Source: Nitriliruptoraceae bacterium
GTDB lineage: Bacteria; Actinomycetota; Nitriliruptoria; Nitriliruptorales; Nitriliruptoraceae
Direction of reading: 5' to 3'
Length of the DNA: 54,943 nt
Assembly: GCA_007121785.1 (NCBI GenBank)
Contig: SKJX01000158.1
Span: forward strand, 1-54,943
The notes below the pieces were generated by a model. That model made no database searches. It was not told the origin of the DNA and worked only from the letters and a program-made list of their open reading frames with translations. Within the stretch, counting starts at the first letter, position 1, and each line of letters starts with the position of its first letter. This document shows, one piece after another, positions 1-7,953 of the stretch. Both the position numbers and the translations under genes were made by a program.

Positions 1-502
1 AGGCCGCTCGAGGCGTCGGGTGACCGACGCCCCAGATAGATGGTCGCCACCCGCAGCCGGGCAACCAGCTGCGGGGACAGGATCCGGCTTACCGGCCGAC
101 TCCTCCCGTGTCCTCGACGTCCCGCCACCCGTCACCGCTGACCGAGCGGCTGGGCCGGCGGGGTGTCGCTGGGCCCCGCCGTCGAAGCGTGTGCAGATCG
201 GTGCAGATGTGATCGCGGGTGCACACGTTTCGGGGCGGACCGGGGGACGGCGGCGCCGGGACCCCGCGAGGTGGGCGTTTGGCGTCGAGTGGCGTGCACC
301 CAACGCTGACGACGTAGGTGGTTCGGGCCGGATCCGACCTCCCCTGCGGGGGCGTGGCGGCGTAGGCTGGCCGCCGGGGCGGATGGATCACACGGATGGA
401 TCACCTCGACGGGGTCGCTCGGGGTGCTGTCCGGACGGGTATCCGCGTCATCCGGTATCCGGGCTCGGTCACTGCCGAGCGTCGCGTGCGAGAGGGACCG
501 TC
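1..502. other. intergenic leader region, no gene recognised
   Basis: I find no convincing coding sequence here. The open frames are biased read-throughs with low-quality composition. A TAGGCT hexamer at 363-368 matches the TAnnnT -10 form used repeatedly in this window and could start the transcript of the gene at 503, leaving a leader of roughly 125 bases. A short direct repeat (ggatggatcac) lies at about 381-400. The left edge may hold the end of a neighbouring gene that I cannot identify. Confidence 0.4.
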
Positions 503-1258
503 GTGAACCGGGTCGAGCGCATCACGGCCCGCGCCGTGCTGGCGCTGGCCACCGTGGCCGTGCTGGCGGTCGCGACCGCCGCCGCGGCCGCCGAGAGCCG
601 CGTCGAGGTGGAAGCGGGGGCCGAGGAGGTCGAGGAAGCGGCGCTGACCGACGTCGTCCGCGACGCGGAGTCGGACGGGCTCGTGCTGTCGGTGTCGGTG
701 CTCGCCGGTGAGCCCGCCGGTGGGGCCGAGGCTGCAGCCGACACACTGGTCGATCAGCACGGGGGCGCCGCGCTGGTGGTCACCCCCGAGGAGGTCGGCG
801 GCGTCAGCGATGATCACGGCAGCGCGCAGGTCGACGTGGCGGTGGACCAGGCGCTCGAAGAACTCATCGAGAGCGACGACGTGGTCGCGGCTGCCTCCAC
901 CTTCGCTGACCGTCTCACGGGCGGCGCGAGCGGTGACGCCCAGACCGTGACCTCCGGTGGGCTGTTCAGCGGGGGGTCCGGGCTGCCGATCCCGCTGCCG
1001 TTGCTGGTGATCGGTGGTTCCGTGCTCCTGCTGAGCGTCTTCGGGCGTGGACGCCGCCGCCGTCGGCGAGGCTACGTCGACAACGGGTACGGACCGGGTT
1101 CCCACCACCCTCGGCGTCGCCGGACCACGCGAGCCGGCGTCGGAGCCTCCCGTGGTGCGTCGCGGGGGAGCGGGTCGCGGAGCCGTGGCTCGAGCAGCCG
1201 CAGCCGCAGCCGGAGCCGAAGCAGCAGCCGCGGCCGGAGCAGCAGCAGGCGCCGCTGA
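503..1258 (+). CDS. exported membrane protein with Arg/Ser-rich C-terminal tail, TPM/Rv1476-like
   Basis: This is a 251-residue protein of unknown function. I chose the GTG at 503 because it is followed directly by a signal peptide (residues about 8-30, Ala/Val-rich, ending AAAAAES). A 120-residue acidic alpha/beta domain follows, with a segment reading LVLSVSVLAGEP and a later ALVVTPEEV, which recalls the TPM/DUF477 and Rv1476-type membrane proteins, but I would not call the family firmly. A transmembrane helix sits near residues 160-182. The last 60 residues are a basic RGRRRRRRG stretch and then Ser-Arg repeats, probably cytoplasmic. It stands alone upstream of hemE with a 155-base gap. 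The family call is weak; the topology is clearer. Confidence 0.7.
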   Translation: MNRVERITARAVLALATVAVLAVATAAAAAESRVEVEAGAEEVEEAALTDVVRDAESDGLVLSVSVLAGEPAGGAEAAADTLVDQHGGAALVVTPEEVGGVSDDHGSAQVDVAVDQALEELIESDDVVAAASTFADRLTGGASGDAQTVTSGGLFSGGSGLPIPLPLLVIGGSVLLLSVFGRGRRRRRRGYVDNGYGPGSHHPRRRRTTRAGVGASRGASRGSGSRSRGSSSRSRSRSRSSSRGRSSSRRR

Positions 1259-1377
1259 GCTCGGGGACGACCCACCGGACGCGCTGATGGCCTGTCCGCA
1301 GCCGGTCGCCACCGTCGACCCCTGCCGGTGACCGGTCGCCCATCCGGTCCGGCACGGGGCGTGGCGTCGGCGCTGGG

Positions 1378-1383
1378 TACCGT
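1378..1383 (+). promoter_or_regulatory. candidate -10 box for hemE
   Basis: TACCGT about 30 bases before the GTG start of hemE matches the TAnnnT -10 seen before many genes here. No clear -35 hexamer is visible. An aggacc stretch 7 bases before the start would be the ribosome binding site. Confidence 0.4.
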
Positions 1384-1413
1384 GCCCGGTCCACGTCCGG
1401 CCAGGACCCCGCT

Positions 1414-2538
1414 GTGATCGATCCCGCTGCGCTCCGTGCCCGCCACGCCGACAGCCCGTTCATCCGGGCGTGTCGGGGCGAGCCGCACGACATCGTCCCC
1501 GTGTGGTTCATGCGGCAGGCCGGTCGGGCACTGCCCGAGTACCGGTCGATCCGCGAGGGGCACACCTTCGAGGAGGTCGTGCACACCCCGGAGCTGGCCG
1601 CGGAGGTGACGCTGCAGCCGGTGCGGCGTTACGGCACCGACGCGGCGATCCTGTTCTCCGACATCGTCACGCCGGTCGCGTCCCTGGGCATCGACGTGCG
1701 GATCAAGCCGGGCGTCGGTCCGGTCGTCGACCCGCCGATCCGGCATCGCGAGGACCTCGCTCGGCTACGGCACCTCGAACCCGAGCTGGACGTGCCGTAC
1801 GTGCTGGACACGGTCTCGATCCTGGCCGAGGAGCTCGACGTCCCTTTGATCGGGTTCGCCGGCGCCCCGTTCACCGTCGCCAGCTACCTCGTCGAAGGCG
1901 GACCGTCCAAGAGCTACAGCCACACCAAGGCACTGATGTACGCCGACGAGCTGACCTGGCACCGCCTGCTCGACCAGCTCGCCTCCATCACGATCGCCAG
2001 CCTCAAGGCCCAGGTCGAACGCGGGGCGTCCGCGGTGCAGCTGTTCGATTCGTGGGCGGGGGCGCTCAACCCGCTCGACTACGAACGCCACGTGCTGCCG
2101 CACAGCCAGCGGGTGTTCGAGGAGCTGGCCGATCTGGGTGTGCCGCGGATCCACTTCGGGGTCGCCACCGGCGAGTTGCTCGGGCTGATGGCAGCGGCCG
2201 GTGCGGACGTCGTCGGGATCGACTGGCGGGTGCCGCTGGACGTCGGCCGGGCACGCATCCCGGAGGGTGTCGGGTTCCAGGGCAACCTCGAACCGGCGTT
2301 GGCGTTGGGCCCGTTCGACCAGGTCGCCGAGCGCACCCGGGACGTGCTCCGTCGCGCTGGCGGGGCGCCGGATCACATCTTCAACCTCGGTCATGGGGTG
2401 CTGCCGGAGACCGACCCGAGCGTGCTCGAGCGCGTCGTCGACCTCGTCCACACCGAGGGCGAGGTCCGCGCGCCGGCCGACGCACCGACCCGTGACGTCG
2501 ACGGCCGCGGCGACGGGGACGTCGAGGTGTCCGCATGA
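1414..2538 (+). CDS. hemE: uroporphyrinogen decarboxylase
   Basis: HemE removes four acetate carboxyls from uroporphyrinogen III to make coproporphyrinogen III in heme synthesis, in the cytoplasm. The family signature WFMRQAGRALPEYR begins at residue 31 and holds the substrate-binding Arg pair. ILFSDIVTP carries the catalytic Asp, VEGGPSKSY the second signature, and NLGHGVLP the C-terminal binding His. At 374 residues it is slightly longer than typical (about 345-355) because of a polar C-terminal tail rich in Asp and Gly. It overlaps the next gene by ATGA, so it heads a translationally coupled run of four genes. Identification is very secure. Confidence 0.97.
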   Translation: MIDPAALRARHADSPFIRACRGEPHDIVPVWFMRQAGRALPEYRSIREGHTFEEVVHTPELAAEVTLQPVRRYGTDAAILFSDIVTPVASLGIDVRIKPGVGPVVDPPIRHREDLARLRHLEPELDVPYVLDTVSILAEELDVPLIGFAGAPFTVASYLVEGGPSKSYSHTKALMYADELTWHRLLDQLASITIASLKAQVERGASAVQLFDSWAGALNPLDYERHVLPHSQRVFEELADLGVPRIHFGVATGELLGLMAAAGADVVGIDWRVPLDVGRARIPEGVGFQGNLEPALALGPFDQVAERTRDVLRRAGGAPDHIFNLGHGVLPETDPSVLERVVDLVHTEGEVRAPADAPTRDVDGRGDGDVEVSA

Positions 2539-3224
2539 CCTCGGCGCTGTCGGTGGCGTTGCTCGGCGGCCGCGACCTCGCCGGATCCCTGGCGGAGCGG
2601 ACGGGGCTGGCGGTGTCGGCCACGACCGCCGATGACCACCTCGACGTCGCCGAACAGCTGGGGGATGCCGGAGGGCTCGTCGTCGGGATGGCGACCGTGC
2701 CCTGGCCGGTCGAGCCGGAGCTGCACGCGCGTTGCTCGGCGCAGTTGCCGGCCTACACCGGGGTGGTGTCCTGGCACGCGTTGCCGTCGCTGCACGAGCG
2801 GTTGGCGCAGGCGGTGGCGCCCGGTGCTCGTAGCGGCGCCCATGTGCTGATCACCGCGCCGGACCCGGGCGAGGACGTGGACCCCGGCGACGTCGCCTTC
2901 CTGCGTGAGGTCGCGGAGGCGCTCTCCGGACACGTGACGCTGCCGTCACGCTCGATCGCCTGGCGCGGGGATACGCGGACCCCGACCGCGGCCGACGCGT
3001 TGCGCTCGGTCGTGGAGGCGCACGGCAAGCGGGACGTGGTCGAGTGTCCGGTCGCGCCGGGGACGGGCGGCGACCCGGCGCTGCTCGCGATCGCGGAGGA
3101 GCTCGGCGCCCGGCTCACGACGGCCGACCTCGGCCGGGCGACGCAACTGGACCTGCTCACCGAGGTCGTCGCGACCGTCGCCGCCCACGAACTGGTCGAC
3201 GTCGACGAACCGGATGACGCGTGA
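2535..3224 (+). CDS. unrecognised protein inside heme operon
   Basis: A 229-residue protein that I cannot assign. It is coupled on both sides: its ATG overlaps the hemE stop (ATGA) and its stop overlaps the GTG of the oxidase gene (GTGA), so it is almost certainly part of heme synthesis or its control. It lacks the recognisable signatures of HemQ/ChdC, the usual neighbour. The pattern of two alpha/beta halves, the segment VVECPVAPGTGGDPALL and the helix EELGARL loosely resemble the C-terminal half of CbiX-type chelatases, and SWHALPSLHERL supplies two His residues. This is only a fold-level impression. No signal peptide or membrane segment is visible. Gene reality is secure; function is open. 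Confidence 0.85.
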   Translation: MTSALSVALLGGRDLAGSLAERTGLAVSATTADDHLDVAEQLGDAGGLVVGMATVPWPVEPELHARCSAQLPAYTGVVSWHALPSLHERLAQAVAPGARSGAHVLITAPDPGEDVDPGDVAFLREVAEALSGHVTLPSRSIAWRGDTRTPTAADALRSVVEAHGKRDVVECPVAPGTGGDPALLAIAEELGARLTTADLGRATQLDLLTEVVATVAAHELVDVDEPDDA

Positions 3225-4606
3225 GTCGGCCACGGGTCGCGGTGATCGGTGCCGGGCTGACCGGGCTGGCGACCGCCTGGCGGTTGCGTGACGACGCCGA
3301 CGTCGTCGTGTTCGACGCGGCCGAGCGGGTCGGTGGCCAGGTACGAACGATCGAGTTGGCGGACCGACCGTTGGACGTCGGTGCGGACGCGCTGCTCGCC
3401 CGGCAGCCGGAGGGTGAGGCGCTCGTGCGGGCGCTCGGCTTCGGTGACGACGACCTGGTCGCACCCGCGACCGGGCAGGTCCACCTGTGGACGCGGGGTC
3501 GGCTGCGGCCGTTGCCGCAGAACACCGTAATGGGCGTGCCGACGGACCTGCGGGCGCTCGCCAGGAGCGGCGTGCTGACCCCCCTCGAGCTGGCCCGGGC
3601 GGCCGTCGAACCGCTGGTGCCGCGCCGCCAGCTCGCTGGCGACCGCAGCGTCGGTGATCTGATCGGCGAGCGGTTCGGTTCTGCGGTCGTCGAGCGGCTG
3701 GTCGAGCCGCTGCTCGGCGGTGTCTACGCCGGCGACACCGACCGGCTGTCGGCGGAGGCGGCCACGGCGACGGTGTGGGCGGCGGCCCAGCGGCCGCAAC
3801 GATCGCTCACGGCGGCGTTGCGCGCCCACCGCGCCGACGCACCGTCGACCGACGGACCGGTGTTCCTGACCCTGCGCGGTGGCCTGACCCGGTTGATCGA
3901 CCGGTTGCACAGCGAGCTCGGGGACCGGGTCCGTTCAGCGACGCCCGTCCGCACCGTGGAACGCTCGACCGGCGGGTGGCGGCTGCACCTCGACGAACGG
4001 GTGAAGGTGGCCGACGCCGTCGTGTTGGCGGTGCCGGCGCCAGCGGCGGCCGCGCTGCTGGCCGAGCCGGTCCCGGAGGTGGCTCGGGAGCTGGCCGGGA
4101 TCCGCATGGCGTCGGTCGGGGTGGTGGCGCTGGCCTACGACCCGGCGGACGCCGTCGACGCACCGCAGGGCTCGGGGTTGCTCGTCCCGCGCGGCGAGGG
4201 TCGCCTGATCAAGGCCGTGACGATCAGTTCACGCAAGTGGCCGCACCACGCGGACGGTGCGGCGTTCGTCGTCCGAGCATCGGTCGGGCGGGTCGACGAC
4301 GTCCGGGCGCTCGAACTGGACGACGACACGTTGGCGGAGCGGGTCGACGCCGAGGTGCGTTGGGCGCTGCGTCTGCGCGGACCGGCCCGGGAGCGGACGG
4401 TCGTGCGCTGGCCCCGTGCGCTGCCCCAGTACGACGTCGGCCACCGTGCGCGCGTCGACCGGGTGCGGTTCGCCCTGGAAGCGATGGACGCCCGCGGGCT
4501 CCACATCGGTGGGGCGTGCTTCGATGGTCTCGGTCTGTCGGCCCGGGCCCGTGACGCGCAAGGCCTGGCCCAGGCGGTCCGGGAGGACCTCGCGAGGGTG
4601 TCGTGA
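3221..4606 (+). CDS. hemY: HemY/CgoX-type protoporphyrinogen/coproporphyrinogen oxidase
   Basis: A 461-residue FAD-dependent oxidase of the amine-oxidase fold. The Rossmann motif GAGLTGLATAWRL starts near residue 8, followed by VVFDAAERVGGQVRT, the dinucleotide-binding signature of this family. The C-terminal FAD motif is GGACFDGLGLSA. In Gram-positive and actinobacterial heme synthesis this enzyme usually oxidises coproporphyrinogen III (CgoX) in the coproporphyrin route; its place after hemE fits. The GTG start overlaps the upstream stop, and the gene's own stop overlaps the next GTG. Which tetrapyrrole it prefers cannot be read from the sequence. Confidence 0.93.
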   Translation: MSRPRVAVIGAGLTGLATAWRLRDDADVVVFDAAERVGGQVRTIELADRPLDVGADALLARQPEGEALVRALGFGDDDLVAPATGQVHLWTRGRLRPLPQNTVMGVPTDLRALARSGVLTPLELARAAVEPLVPRRQLAGDRSVGDLIGERFGSAVVERLVEPLLGGVYAGDTDRLSAEAATATVWAAAQRPQRSLTAALRAHRADAPSTDGPVFLTLRGGLTRLIDRLHSELGDRVRSATPVRTVERSTGGWRLHLDERVKVADAVVLAVPAPAAAALLAEPVPEVARELAGIRMASVGVVALAYDPADAVDAPQGSGLLVPRGEGRLIKAVTISSRKWPHHADGAAFVVRASVGRVDDVRALELDDDTLAERVDAEVRWALRLRGPARERTVVRWPRALPQYDVGHRARVDRVRFALEAMDARGLHIGGACFDGLGLSARARDAQGLAQAVREDLARVS

Positions 4607-5199
4607 CCGGGACGAGCGAACCGGTGCCGCTCGAGGACCCCGACCCGGAGCTCACCGACGGGATCGTCCATCTGCGCGCCTGGCGTGCCGGCGATCTGAA
4701 CTGTGTCCGGCGTGCGAGCCGGGACGAGCGCATCCTGGAGGCCACGACGGTGCCGGCTCGCTTCTCCGAGGAGGCCGGACGCGCGTTCATCCGACGCCAG
4801 CAGCAGCGGACCGAACGCGGGCAGGGCTGGTCCTTGGCGGTCGTTGACATCGCCTCCCGGACCGCGATCGGCAACGTCGTGCTGCTGCGGCGACCCCAGC
4901 CCGGGGTCGCCGGGATCGGCTACTGGATCGTGCCGGAGGCGCGCGGGTGTGGCGCAGCGTCGCGGGCGGTGGGATTGCTCGCCACGTGGGGGACGGACCA
5001 GGCCGGGTTCGCGCGGGTCGAGGCGTGGGTCGAGCCGGACAACGTTGGCTCCATCCGTGTCCTGGAACGGTGCGGGTTCGTGCGGGAGGGGCGGCTGCGG
5101 TCGTTCCTGACGTTCCCGGATCGGCGTGCCGATGCGTGGGTGTACTCCCGCGTGCGTGGACCGTCGGGCCCCACGGCCGGGGTACCGTCGCCCTCGTGA
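4603..5199 (+). CDS. GNAT-family N-acetyltransferase, RimJ/RimL type
   Basis: A 198-residue acetyltransferase. Features of the RimJ/RimL subgroup are the opening LTDGIVHLRAWRAGD, the acetyl-CoA-binding segment around GYWIVPEARGCGAASRAV, and the conserved VEPDNVGSIRVLERCGF near the C-terminus. It would transfer acetyl from acetyl-CoA to a protein N-terminus or small amine; the substrate is unknown. The GTG start overlaps the stop of the oxidase gene (GTGA), so it is cotranscribed with the heme genes, though a heme role is not implied by the family. Family assignment is secure. Confidence 0.9.
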   Translation: MTGTSEPVPLEDPDPELTDGIVHLRAWRAGDLNCVRRASRDERILEATTVPARFSEEAGRAFIRRQQQRTERGQGWSLAVVDIASRTAIGNVVLLRRPQPGVAGIGYWIVPEARGCGAASRAVGLLATWGTDQAGFARVEAWVEPDNVGSIRVLERCGFVREGRLRSFLTFPDRRADAWVYSRVRGPSGPTAGVPSPS

Positions 5200-5224
5200 C
5201 CAGGACGGTTCGATCGGGGACGAG

Positions 5225-5971
5225 GTGGCGGACGACCAGGCGGTGAAGACCGAAGGGCAGGCGGTGGATGCAAGCGGACGAGGTGGGCTCAGCCCCCTGT
5301 TCACCGGCCTGATCGGGCTGTTCGTCGGCTTGGCGTTGGGCGCCGCCCTGTTCGCCGGCGGTGACGGCGAGGCGGACGCGACGGTCGTCGCCGACGGGAG
5401 CGATGCCAGCGGCGCTGCGGACGACCCGGATGCGGGGGAGACCTCCGGGGAGGTCACCCGGTCGACGCTCGGTGACGCCGATGCGCCGGTCACCGTCACG
5501 CTGTACAGCGACTTCCTGTGCCCGTACTGCGAGCAGCACGACCAGGAGGTCGAGCCGGAGCTGGTCGAGCGGTTCGTCGAGACGGGGCAGGTCCGGTTGG
5601 TCTGGCACGACCTGCCGCTGCAGGGACCGGGTGCGGTGGACCTGGCGATCGGCGGTCGCGCGGCCGAACGCCAGGACGGCTTCTGGGAGTACAAGGAGGT
5701 CGTGTTCACCGAGGGCGCGGATTCCTCGCGGGAGGGAGTCGTCGCCGCAGCGGAGCAGGCCGGTCTCGACACCGAACGGTTCGAGCGTGACCTCGACGAT
5801 CCGGCCCTCGAGCTCGCTGTGCGGCGCGACCGGGAAGCCGCCCAGCAGCTCGGGGTGCAGGGCACGCCAGCGTTCGTGGTCGGCGAGCAGGGCATGGTCG
5901 GCCTCCAGCCGATCGAGGCGCTCGCGACCGCGATCGAGGAGGAGCTGTCCTCCGAAGGATCGTCCTCGTAG
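5225..5971 (+). CDS. membrane-anchored DsbA-like thiol oxidoreductase
   Basis: A 248-residue thioredoxin-fold protein of the DsbA/Thioredoxin_4 type. After the GTG start at 5225 there is a short polar N-terminus, a membrane helix (about residues 24-46), an acidic linker, and the thioredoxin-like domain with the redox pair C99-P-Y-C102 in the context YSDFLCPYC. The cis-Pro loop is in GVQGTPAFVVGE. It is expected to act outside the membrane in disulfide formation. A GTG at 5243 is a second possible start. The gene follows the GNAT by 25 bases and ends at a strong hairpin. A canonical DsbA CPHC is replaced by CPYC, common in this actinobacterial family. Confidence 0.9.
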   Translation: MADDQAVKTEGQAVDASGRGGLSPLFTGLIGLFVGLALGAALFAGGDGEADATVVADGSDASGAADDPDAGETSGEVTRSTLGDADAPVTVTLYSDFLCPYCEQHDQEVEPELVERFVETGQVRLVWHDLPLQGPGAVDLAIGGRAAERQDGFWEYKEVVFTEGADSSREGVVAAAEQAGLDTERFERDLDDPALELAVRRDREAAQQLGVQGTPAFVVGEQGMVGLQPIEALATAIEEELSSEGSSS

Positions 5972-5981
5972 CGTGTCACGG

Positions 5982-5998
5982 CCGGCGAGGGTCGCCGG
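5982..5998. terminator. bidirectional hairpin between convergent genes
   Basis: CCGGCGA and TCGCCGG form a perfect 7-bp stem with a GGG loop, lying exactly between the stop of the DsbA-like gene and the stop of the SRAP gene. There is no U-run, as is common in high-GC actinobacteria. Confidence 0.6.
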
Positions 5999-6691
5999 TC
6001 AGTCGACCGTGCCGGGCTCGAGAAGCTCGGGCCCGTCGTTCCTCACCGAGTTGACCCGGTCGGTGATCGCGGTGGCCCGCAGGGTCGGCGCCGGCAGCGC
6101 CGCGACCGCGTCGAGCAGGTGCGGGGCCTGGTCCTCCGAAGCGGTCAGCCAGTCCTGCCAGAGGGTGGCCGGCAGCACCACGGGCATCCGGTGGTGCAGC
6201 TCGGCCATCGTCCCACGGGCCTCGGTCGTGACGATCGCGGCGCTGAACAGCGGATCCGGATCCTCCTGCTGCGGGTCGCGCCAGGAGGACCAGATCCCAG
6301 CGAACGCCAACGGGGCACCGTCGGGGTCGGCGAGGTGGTACGGCTGCTTGCGTCTGCCGTCGCCGCGGTCCTGCCACTCGTAGAACCCGTCGGCGGGCAG
6401 CAGGCACCGCTTGCGACGGAAGCTCGGCGCGAACATCTTCGAGGTCGCGACCGACTCCAACCGGGCGTTGATCGGCTGCGGACCGCCCTTGAGCTGCTTC
6501 GCCCAGACCGGCACGAACCCCCACCGCAGGGTGCCCAACCGGCGGGTTGCCTCGTCCTCGAGGATCGCGTACACCTCGGTGGACGGTGCCACGTTGTACC
6601 GCGGAGGCTGCGGGTCGGTGCGGATCTCATCGACCTCGAAGCGCTCAGCGAGCTGCTCCGGGTCCGAGACGGCGAGGTACCGGCCACACAT
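5999..6691 (-). CDS. SRAP domain protein (HMCES/YedK), abasic-site crosslinker
   Basis: A 230-residue SOS-response-associated peptidase domain protein that covalently captures abasic sites in single-stranded DNA through Cys2. The start reads MCGRYLAVSD, so Cys2 is exposed after Met removal. RYNVAPS (Asn33) and the GFYEW signature carrying the active Glu are present, as is the LHHRMPVVL segment with the catalytic His. All key residues are intact. A TACCCT -10 box lies 6 bases before the ATG, so the mRNA is probably leaderless, which also fixes the start that the chemistry requires. It is divergent from the next gene. Confidence 0.95.
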   Translation of the reverse strand: MCGRYLAVSDPEQLAERFEVDEIRTDPQPPRYNVAPSTEVYAILEDEATRRLGTLRWGFVPVWAKQLKGGPQPINARLESVATSKMFAPSFRRKRCLLPADGFYEWQDRGDGRRKQPYHLADPDGAPLAFAGIWSSWRDPQQEDPDPLFSAAIVTTEARGTMAELHHRMPVVLPATLWQDWLTASEDQAPHLLDAVAALPAPTLRATAITDRVNSVRNDGPELLEPGTVD

Positions 6692-6697
6692 ACGGAC

Positions 6698-6703
6698 AGG
6701 GTA
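6698..6703 (-). promoter_or_regulatory. -10 box of a leaderless SRAP transcript
   Basis: On the minus strand TACCCT is separated from the ATG at 6691 by six bases, placing the predicted transcription start on the A of the start codon. No Shine-Dalgarno sequence is present. Confidence 0.5.
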
Positions 6704-6731
6704 GCCACGCCCCCGTCCGAGCTTCGGGACG

Positions 6732-6754
6732 TACGATGCGTGGTCGAGCCACGC
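6732..6754 (+). promoter_or_regulatory. -10 box and 5' hairpin upstream of the repeat protein
   Basis: TACGAT (6732-6737) is a TAnnnT -10. Overlapping the expected start is a 6-bp stem (gcgtgg with ccacgc, 6738-6743 and 6749-6754). The gene starts at 6803 behind a gggagg ribosome site. Confidence 0.4.
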
Positions 6755-6802
6755 GGTTCGATCCCCGGGTGGGCCCGCAGCCGGGCGACCGGGAGGGTGC
6801 AG

Positions 6803-7936
6803 GTGAGTAGCGAGGCCCGAGAGCTCGCACGGCGCATCGTCGAGGATGTCGCCGCGTCGTACTCCGTGCCGCCGACCGCACCGGCCTGCGATCCTCCGGC
6901 GGACGCGGACGACCCAGACGTCGCTCCTGAGCCGGTCGCGCCGGTGTCCTCGGCGCGAGCCACGGCGCGGCGCATCGTCGACGCGGTGTTCGCCGCGGCC
7001 CCGTCCACGGACGTGACGTCATCGGCCGCTGACGAGCGACCGTCCGAGGATCCGGACCCCGTGCTGGCCACCGACGAGCCAGGTCACAGGAGCGTCCTCG
7101 CGTCCGGCGAGACGGACCCGACCGGTGACGCCACGATCCCGGAGGAGCTGTTCGCGACGCATCCGGCCGCGAAGCGGGAACCGGAGGGTCCGTCGGAGGC
7201 TGATGCCCCGGATGGGCCTGCGGACCGCGAGCGGTCGGCCGACGTCGCACCGTCGAACCCGATGCCGGGCGCTCCGACGGGACCCCCTCCCGGCGACGTC
7301 GTGGTCGACATCACCGACGAGGCGATCCTCGAGACCCCAGCGGTCGCGGAGCTCCCGGCCGGTGCGGACGGGACCGACGCGGCGGCGCGGCCCGACCCGA
7401 CGGTCGTCGCGGCGCGTATCGTGGAGGACGTCCTCGCGGCGCAACGGGCGGCTGACGGCGCGCAGATGTCCGACGCGACGGCGTCGCCCGAGGAACCGCT
7501 CGACCCCGGGATCGCTGAACCGGCGGTGTCCGAGGAGCCGCTCGGCTCGGACGTCGCTGAACCGGTGGCCACGGAAGCGACGTTCGCACCGCCCGCCGCG
7601 GAGCGCGGGATCGGACCGGCAGCGTTCCCGCCGGGCGAGGTCGACGTGTCCGAGCCGGGTTGGCTCGAGGTGTCGGACGAGCACGTCGAACCGGCGTACC
7701 AGGACGGACCGCCGCCGGTGCCGCCGAAGGCGCTCGCTGGGGACCAGCGACCGTCCGGGACGGAGCCCGCTGCGGAGGTGCGCCCGCTCGACGAGGAGCT
7801 CACGGTCGCGCTGGAGTTCGAGGAACCGTCCCGCGCCGGCCGCTGGCTGTTGATGACCGTCATCGGCGCGATCGGCCTGGCGGTGCTGTTCCCGTTGGCC
7901 GTCGCGGCGATCCGGCAGCTGCTGTCGATGTCCTGA
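6803..7936 (+). CDS. tail-anchored acidic protein with threefold A-R-R-I-V-E-D-V helix motif
   Basis: A 377-residue protein I do not recognise. Start GTG 6803 is preferred because gggagg sits six bases upstream; an in-frame GTG at 6797 overlaps that site. Three copies of one short helix occur: ARELARRIVEDV (residues 5-16), ARATARRIVDAV (51-62) and VVAARIVEDVL (about 202-212). They are separated by long disordered Pro/Asp/Glu/Ala-rich linkers. The C-terminus is a single membrane helix after GRWLLMTVIG (about 347-372) with almost no residues beyond it, so this is a tail-anchored protein with a long cytoplasmic part. The repeats look like docking motifs. It stands alone, divergent from SRAP and convergent with the fusion gene downstream. 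Confidence 0.75.
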   Translation: MSSEARELARRIVEDVAASYSVPPTAPACDPPADADDPDVAPEPVAPVSSARATARRIVDAVFAAAPSTDVTSSAADERPSEDPDPVLATDEPGHRSVLASGETDPTGDATIPEELFATHPAAKREPEGPSEADAPDGPADRERSADVAPSNPMPGAPTGPPPGDVVVDITDEAILETPAVAELPAGADGTDAAARPDPTVVAARIVEDVLAAQRAADGAQMSDATASPEEPLDPGIAEPAVSEEPLGSDVAEPVATEATFAPPAAERGIGPAAFPPGEVDVSEPGWLEVSDEHVEPAYQDGPPPVPPKALAGDQRPSGTEPAAEVRPLDEELTVALEFEEPSRAGRWLLMTVIGAIGLAVLFPLAVAAIRQLLSMS

Positions 7937-7953
7937 AGCCGCCGCCCCGCCCG

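Noticed and set aside
20-502. Long open frame leading into the gene at 503
   Set aside because: The N-terminal extension has no protein-like character and the signal peptide begins after GTG 503.
2535-3224. HemQ (ChdC) assignment for the heme-operon protein
   Set aside because: Size and position fit but none of the HemQ signatures I know are visible; left as unknown.
4135-5979. 614-residue minus-strand frame
   Set aside because: Ser/Arg/Thr-rich shadow of the heme, GNAT and DsbA-like genes.
6745-6775. T-arm-like ggttcgatcc segment
   Set aside because: The flanking bases do not form a T-stem, and no cloverleaf can be drawn; it is in the leader of the repeat protein.
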